A stretch of 64,000 nt of DNA from positions 124,001 through 188,000 of the forward strand of contig NZ_NJNQ01000005.1 of assembly GCF_002742445.1 (NCBI RefSeq), in the 5' to 3' direction. Origin of the DNA: Bifidobacterium sp. N4G05 (GTDB lineage: Bacteria > Actinomycetota > Actinomycetes > Actinomycetales > Bifidobacteriaceae). Below, piece by piece: positions 60,203-64,000 of the stretch (positions within the stretch are counted from its first letter, which is position 1; every line of letters starts with the position of its first letter). The position numbers and the translations under genes are program-made. The notes below the pieces were generated by a model. That model had not been told where the DNA came from. It worked only from the letters and a program-made list of their open reading frames with translations, and did no database searches.

Positions 60203-61519
60203 ATGACATTACCGACGACATCCGCATCTGAATCAATGCAGCAGGAACAACCGGCACAACAATCAAACAAGCCGAAGCAGCTACAACGTAAGCATGATCG
60301 TCTCATCACCCGTGACATGGCGTTGGTCATGCTCGCGACCTTCTGTTTCATGTCGAGCAATATGCTTGCCAATCCGATTGTCGCCGGATATGCGGAATCG
60401 TTAGGCGCGTCCGGTATGTTGATGGGGGTGGTGGCAGGGTCGATGAGTTTCATCTCATTGTTCTGCCGCCCGATCGCAGGCAATCTTTCCGACAGAACCA
60501 GCAAACGTACGCTTGTAACGGCCGGCACAGTGCTTTATTTCACCGCGGGACTGCTGTACTATTTCGCGAACTCCCCCATCATGCTCATCATGGCGCGTGT
60601 GATCAACGGTGTCGGTTTCGCATGCTGTTCGGTCTGCTTGGCCACGTGGATGTCGCTTCTGCTGCCGATTCGCCATATGGGTGCCGGCATGGGATTGTAC
60701 GGCACAATGAACGCGCTAGCCATGGCGGTCGGCCCGGCATTGGGTATTCGCGCGCAGAAGTACATCGGCTACCGACTGACGTTTTTAAGTTCGCTGATAT
60801 TGGCGGCGATCATGCTGATTGCCACGTTAATGGTGAAGAATGGCGGACAGCCGGTACGCAAAAAGCAGCCTTCCACAACGGAGAATCCCTCCCTTGCCGT
60901 AGACATTGACGGTTCTATTGACGGTTCTGCTGGCGCAACCAAAAAACATCATCTTTCGATCCGTTCGATTTTGGAACCACGCGTGGTGCCGTTGTCGTTG
61001 ACGTTCATGATGTTCGCCATAGCGTATTTCGCGAACCAATCATTCATAATGAACTATGTCGAGGCACGTCATCTGCCGGTGTCGGCCGACCTGTTTTTCA
61101 TGTTCTATGCGGTCACGTTATTGGTGTTGAGGATGGTGTTGCGTGACCTGTTCGACAGTAAGGGCTTCCGTTCTTGGCTTACGCTCTGCTCATTGGGCAT
61201 GCTGGCGATGCTCGCGTGTATGACGTTCCTGTTCAACGATTGGATGCTGTTGTTGGCTGCGTTTTTCACCGCCGTCGGCTATGGCTTGATGAGTTCAGTC
61301 ACGCAGGCGCAGGCCGTGGTGATCGCCGGCCGCGAGCGCAGTGGTATTGCGAATAGTACGTATTATGCGGGTATTGATTTGGGTATGTCGGTTGGTCCGT
61401 TTGTGGGTGGTTTGGTGTATGGGCGTTTGCCGGTTGTGTGGTTTTATCCGGTGTTTATGTTGACGGTTCCTGTTGCTTGGTTGATTTATTGGTTGTGTGT
61501 GAGACGTGTTTCGCGGTAG
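60203..61519 (+). CDS. Major facilitator superfamily transporter
   Basis: The 438-residue protein has 12 predicted membrane segments, the MFS loop motif 'GNLSDRTSKRTLV' near residue 93 and a central cytoplasmic loop of about 50 residues. It probably exports a drug or metabolite; substrate unknown. GGAGG lies 11 bases before the ATG at 60203. The last 50 or so codons switch to T-rich choices, unlike the rest. Confidence 0.88.
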   Translation: MTLPTTSASESMQQEQPAQQSNKPKQLQRKHDRLITRDMALVMLATFCFMSSNMLANPIVAGYAESLGASGMLMGVVAGSMSFISLFCRPIAGNLSDRTSKRTLVTAGTVLYFTAGLLYYFANSPIMLIMARVINGVGFACCSVCLATWMSLLLPIRHMGAGMGLYGTMNALAMAVGPALGIRAQKYIGYRLTFLSSLILAAIMLIATLMVKNGGQPVRKKQPSTTENPSLAVDIDGSIDGSAGATKKHHLSIRSILEPRVVPLSLTFMMFAIAYFANQSFIMNYVEARHLPVSADLFFMFYAVTLLVLRMVLRDLFDSKGFRSWLTLCSLGMLAMLACMTFLFNDWMLLLAAFFTAVGYGLMSSVTQAQAVVIAGRERSGIANSTYYAGIDLGMSVGPFVGGLVYGRLPVVWFYPVFMLTVPVAWLIYWLCVRRVSR

Positions 61520-61711
61520 TTGTTGGATGATGGTGTGAAGTTTCTGACTTGCTTGTTCGAAACTTCGTTGCCGGATTTCGGATTACGGAAGTGAGTGGGA
61601 GTTTACTTGCGTTTTTGAGCCGTGGGCTGAACGGTTGTGTTTCGTATTTGCGATTGCGATTGGGGTTACTATGGCGGGTAACGTAGAACGGCCGTTGTCA
61701 GGAGGCGACTT

Positions 61712-62227
61712 ATGAAGACGTTGGTGTTGGTGTTTCATCCGCATGTGGAGGATTCCCACGTTAATCGCAAGCTGATGGATGTGGCCGGAAAGGTCGATGG
61801 CGTGACTGTGGTGGATGAGTATGCCGCCTATCCGGATTTCAAAATTGATGTGGAGCGTGAGCATGCGTTGCTGCAGGAGCATGACCGCATTGTGTTGCAG
61901 TTCCCGTTTTACTGGTATTCGGCTCCGGCACTGCTTAAGCAGTGGGAGGATGACGTGTTGAATATCGGCTGGGCTTATGGTGATTATGCGTTGGAGGGCA
62001 AGGAGATCATGGTGGCTGTTTCCACTGGTGCACCGGCTGAATGCTATACGCATGATGGTAGTCAGGCGAGAACTATGGAGGAGTTGCTGTCGCCGTATGA
62101 GGCCATGTCTCGTTATGTGCACGCCTCCTATCGTGAACCGTTCCTCGTGCATGGTGCGGCCACGTCCACTGAAGAGCAGCTCGATGAAATCATTGCCCGA
62201 TATCCCACCTTCCTAACTGGGCGCTGA
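61712..62227 (+). CDS. Flavodoxin-fold NAD(P)H oxidoreductase
   Basis: The 171-residue protein starts 'MKTLVLVFHPHVEDSHVN', with 'RIVLQFPFYWYSAPALLKQW' and 'AVSTGAPAECYTHDG', the pattern of the YwrO/KefF-like NAD(P)H quinone oxidoreductase family that binds FMN or FAD. It may reduce quinones or electrophiles. AGGAGGCGACTT precedes the ATG. A terminator follows. Confidence 0.9.
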   Translation: MKTLVLVFHPHVEDSHVNRKLMDVAGKVDGVTVVDEYAAYPDFKIDVEREHALLQEHDRIVLQFPFYWYSAPALLKQWEDDVLNIGWAYGDYALEGKEIMVAVSTGAPAECYTHDGSQARTMEELLSPYEAMSRYVHASYREPFLVHGAATSTEEQLDEIIARYPTFLTGR

Positions 62228-62237
62228 AAACGGTTGT

Positions 62238-62281
62238 AACTCGTACCGTGTCTCCAACATCTCACGGTACGAGTTTCTTTC
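62238..62281 (+). terminator. Terminator of the oxidoreductase gene
   Basis: A 13-base stem, AACTCGTACCGTG with CACGGTACGAGTT, has a 12-base loop and is followed by TCTTT. Confidence 0.87.
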
Positions 62282-62506
62282 CGTACTCGCTCGAGGAGCG
62301 TGGCTGGGTGGAGGATGGGTTCGACGGGTTCCTATTATCCCCTGCCCAGATGGCTGGCCTACATGTGCGTGGGCGGCTGAGCTGGCGGACCGCTGTACGG
62401 CGGCAAAACGGGCTGAAGGGGCAAGTTCGACCGGATCCGAACGCCAGTGCCAGATCGCGGGGACGATCCGCGGTTCGGTCGGTCCGACGTCGGCGAACGG
62501 CCTCGC

Positions 62507-62731
62507 TCAGACGAATTCGAGCTTCTTATGTTCCCGGGCGCATTGCACCAGATACAGATTGATGAGGTTCTGATATGGAATACCCGTCTCCTTGGACATG
62601 TCTTTGAAGTATTCGATCGCTTGCCCCGCGAGGTTCATGGTCACCGGCCTGCGGGCCGTAACGGCATAGGGGCTCGCCTTCGCGTCGCTGAAATCATATT
62701 CGTCGCGCGTGTTAACGTCCTTTTCTTGCAT
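62507..62731 (-). CDS. BrnA/CopG-like antitoxin
   Basis: The 74-residue protein has an RHH-like DNA-binding end 'RRPVTMNLAGQAIEYFKDMS' followed by 'KETGIPYQNLINLYLVQCA', the pattern of BrnA-type antitoxins that repress their own operon and neutralise a BrnT ribonuclease toxin. Its usual toxin gene lies directly upstream. Here only a 44-residue frame overlaps its start. A solitary antitoxin is therefore likely. Position in the accessory end of the window fits mobile origin. Confidence 0.8.
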   Translation of the reverse strand: MQEKDVNTRDEYDFSDAKASPYAVTARRPVTMNLAGQAIEYFKDMSKETGIPYQNLINLYLVQCAREHKKLEFV

Positions 62732-62846
62732 ATTGCCCGCTCTCGCGGCGGGTGGTCTTCATACCGGATACTTCTTTCACCTTCAGCATGTAGACACCTT
62801 GCTTCGGCTCATGCAGCATTCCATATTTACCCCCTTCATAATCCAC
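62712..62846 (-). pseudogene. Possible BrnT-like toxin remnant
   Basis: A 44-residue frame from GTG 62846 ends in 'VSGMKTTRRESGQY', which lines up without gaps with the typical BrnT C-terminal helix (I-S-A-R-x-x-T-x-x-E-x-x-x-Y). It overlaps the antitoxin start by 20 bases, as a toxin-antitoxin pair would. The N-terminal two thirds of a toxin are missing, and the best ribosome binding site (AAGGGGG) is out of frame. Identification is tentative. Confidence 0.4.
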
Positions 62847-62953
62847 AAGGCTTTACCCGCCAATACCTGCGAGCGCCATTTTGTATGCGTTGCGGGCCGT
62901 GCTGTAACTGCTTGGCATTTTGCTGACTTTTTGTGGATCGTATTGGCATGCTG

Positions 62954-63736
62954 TCAGGTTCTGTAGTATTGGCGCATGATTTCGTCGAAGTGTTGTTCGA
63001 CGAAGTTTTGTGGGTTTGTTTTCCATTGTAGGGTGTTTGCGTCGGAGACTGGCGGGATTAGGGTGAGTGGGATCCATGTGAGTGCTATTAGGTTCTGTAT
63101 GGGTATGTCTCCTCCGTCGTTGCTTTTCCATTCCACTCGGTCGGCGATTTGTTTGTTTTGGAGGCGTAGTTGTTGTGAGAGTGTGTCGAAGTATCCTTTT
63201 TGGTTGGCTTTTGTTCCTGTGGTCAGCTGTGCGTTGTTGTTTCTCGCTTCGCAGATTTCCAATAGATTGTTGCGGAATTCCGTCACGCACATCCTGTCGT
63301 CCGGATCAGTCGGGACGATGAGTTCCATTGGAACATAAAAGGATAGGTCTCCTTCGGCTGTCGTTTCGGGCGCAGTCCCATCTTCGTCTTTGCGGACGGC
63401 TTTCTGATATTCGTCGATATTGGACCGGTATTGCGTCCAGAAAGCCTTGAATATGCCCCATGTCTTTTGGCCGCGAGGCAGTTTCCCTCCGGTGAAGTCC
63501 AAGGCACGCTTCAGGATCAGCAGTCCGATGGCGAGGGTATTGTGCCCGCCATCGAGGATTCCTTCGATGTTCCTGCTGTCGAAATGTATGCGTACCCGGT
63601 CCCTATCGAGGTTTTCGTGTCTCGATGAGGCAAGCAGAATGCCTTTGGTCTTGAAGGGAAAAAGCTCCGGCCCACATTCGATGGAATCCTGAATGGCTTC
63701 GTGACCTGCCCTTTGTTTTGCGAGCAATGATCCCAC
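62954..63736 (-). CDS. AIPR-like protein, probably truncated
   Basis: The 260-residue frame contains 'LFPFKTKGILLASSRHEN' and 'GILDGGHNTLAIGLLILKRA' near residue 58, which resemble the central region of AIPR (abortive infection phage resistance) family proteins that usually exceed 500 residues. The frame starts at GTG 63736 with GGAAG upstream, but an in-frame stop lies just before it, so the N-terminal half is missing or lies out of frame. It may be a remnant of a restriction or defence locus. Activity is doubtful. Confidence 0.65.
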   Translation of the reverse strand: MGSLLAKQRAGHEAIQDSIECGPELFPFKTKGILLASSRHENLDRDRVRIHFDSRNIEGILDGGHNTLAIGLLILKRALDFTGGKLPRGQKTWGIFKAFWTQYRSNIDEYQKAVRKDEDGTAPETTAEGDLSFYVPMELIVPTDPDDRMCVTEFRNNLLEICEARNNNAQLTTGTKANQKGYFDTLSQQLRLQNKQIADRVEWKSNDGGDIPIQNLIALTWIPLTLIPPVSDANTLQWKTNPQNFVEQHFDEIMRQYYRT

Positions 63737-63920
63737 TTTTCTTCCGCGGGATCAATCCCCTACAAGCGCGTGTCGCCCTAGTTTTTGCATTCGATTGCAT
63801 TTTCCCTATATGCGGCAATCCGAACAACCGGCGCCCATCTTGGTCCACGCAAGGCATCCCCACTGAAGGACACGCAAGAATCAGCCCATGCCGCCGTATT
63901 CCGTTCCAGCCTTTCCGGCT

Positions 63921-63999
63921 ATTTGACTCGGTGGATTCCGTTACCCTTGACCATGTAGGCGCGGCGGGCCATGTCGATCATGGGCTGGTCGAAACGGCT
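63921..63999 (-). CDS. 3' end of an unidentified gene (partial)
   Basis: The last codons of a minus-strand frame entering from the window end read 'DMARRAYMVKGNGIHRVK' before a TAG stop at 63921-63923. About 25 residues are too few to assign a family. Confidence 0.45.
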
Positions 64000-64000
64000 G

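Noticed and set aside
62282-62506. Open plus-strand frame after the oxidoreductase gene
   Set aside because: It starts inside the terminator and is arginine-rich, as shadow frames in G+C-rich DNA often are.

Overview
The window looks like a stretch of Bifidobacterium chromosome. The species cannot be fixed by eye, and no rRNA or housekeeping marker gives a better name. The evidence is a moderately high G+C content, actinobacterial signature genes (RbpA, GarA-type FHA protein, FtsR-type MerR, PafB/PafC-type WYL protein, PAC2 protein, HelY helicase), a Cmk-Der fusion, a TrpC-TrpB fusion and a UGP-type UDP-glucose pyrophosphorylase. There is no rRNA operon, CRISPR array or complete insertion sequence.

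Layout. 1-3000 is a variable edge. It holds a PAC2 gene cut by the window start, about 1 kb without a convincing gene, a two-gene operon (Xre/zinc-ribbon regulator plus GyrI-like protein) and a frameshifted tyrosine-integrase relic without its catalytic domain. 3155-7389 is mostly minus strand: a small membrane protein, FtsR and GarA homologues, two small proteins including a 43-residue peptide with its own terminator, four tRNAs (Gly, Cys, Val, Val), a HAD phosphatase and RbpA. 7498-14280 carries HelY, a fused WYL regulator, UDP-glucose pyrophosphorylase and tRNA-Pro. 14311-17760 has a tandem ribbon-helix-helix protein followed by convergent rluB and cmk-der. 17871-19004 has an aquaporin overlapping a convergent DUF3017 gene.

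19128-52352 is a 33-kb minus-strand core block. Read in transcription order, from high to low coordinates, it holds: an orphan gene, fadD-like and def; rpsB and tsf; pyrH, frr, cdsA and rlmN; an interleaved his/trp/lipid group (hisF, hisI, trpE, trpCB, trpA, lgt, rpe, hisE, hisG, pgsA); the DUF881-Sbp-DUF881 membrane module; thrS; a second CDP-alcohol phosphotransferase; yebC, ruvC, ruvA, ruvB and yajC; apt, sucC, sucD, a PerM-like membrane protein and purH. Many neighbours overlap by 1-4 bases, which implies translational coupling. Rho-independent hairpins divide the block into transcription units.

52353-62227 contains tRNA-Gln, then prs, nadD, an unknown gene and proA, then glyA, all except the tRNA on the minus strand. 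thrC, an MFS transporter and a flavodoxin-fold oxidoreductase lie on the plus strand. The last 1.8 kb is accessory again: a BrnA-like antitoxin with a possible toxin remnant, a truncated AIPR-like (phage-resistance family) gene, and the 3' end of an unidentified gene. I do not see a complete new system. The best candidates for something undescribed are the 43-residue peptide gene, the tandem RHH protein, the orphan 51723-52352 gene with the DnaA-box-like cluster beside it, and the decayed antitoxin/AIPR region.
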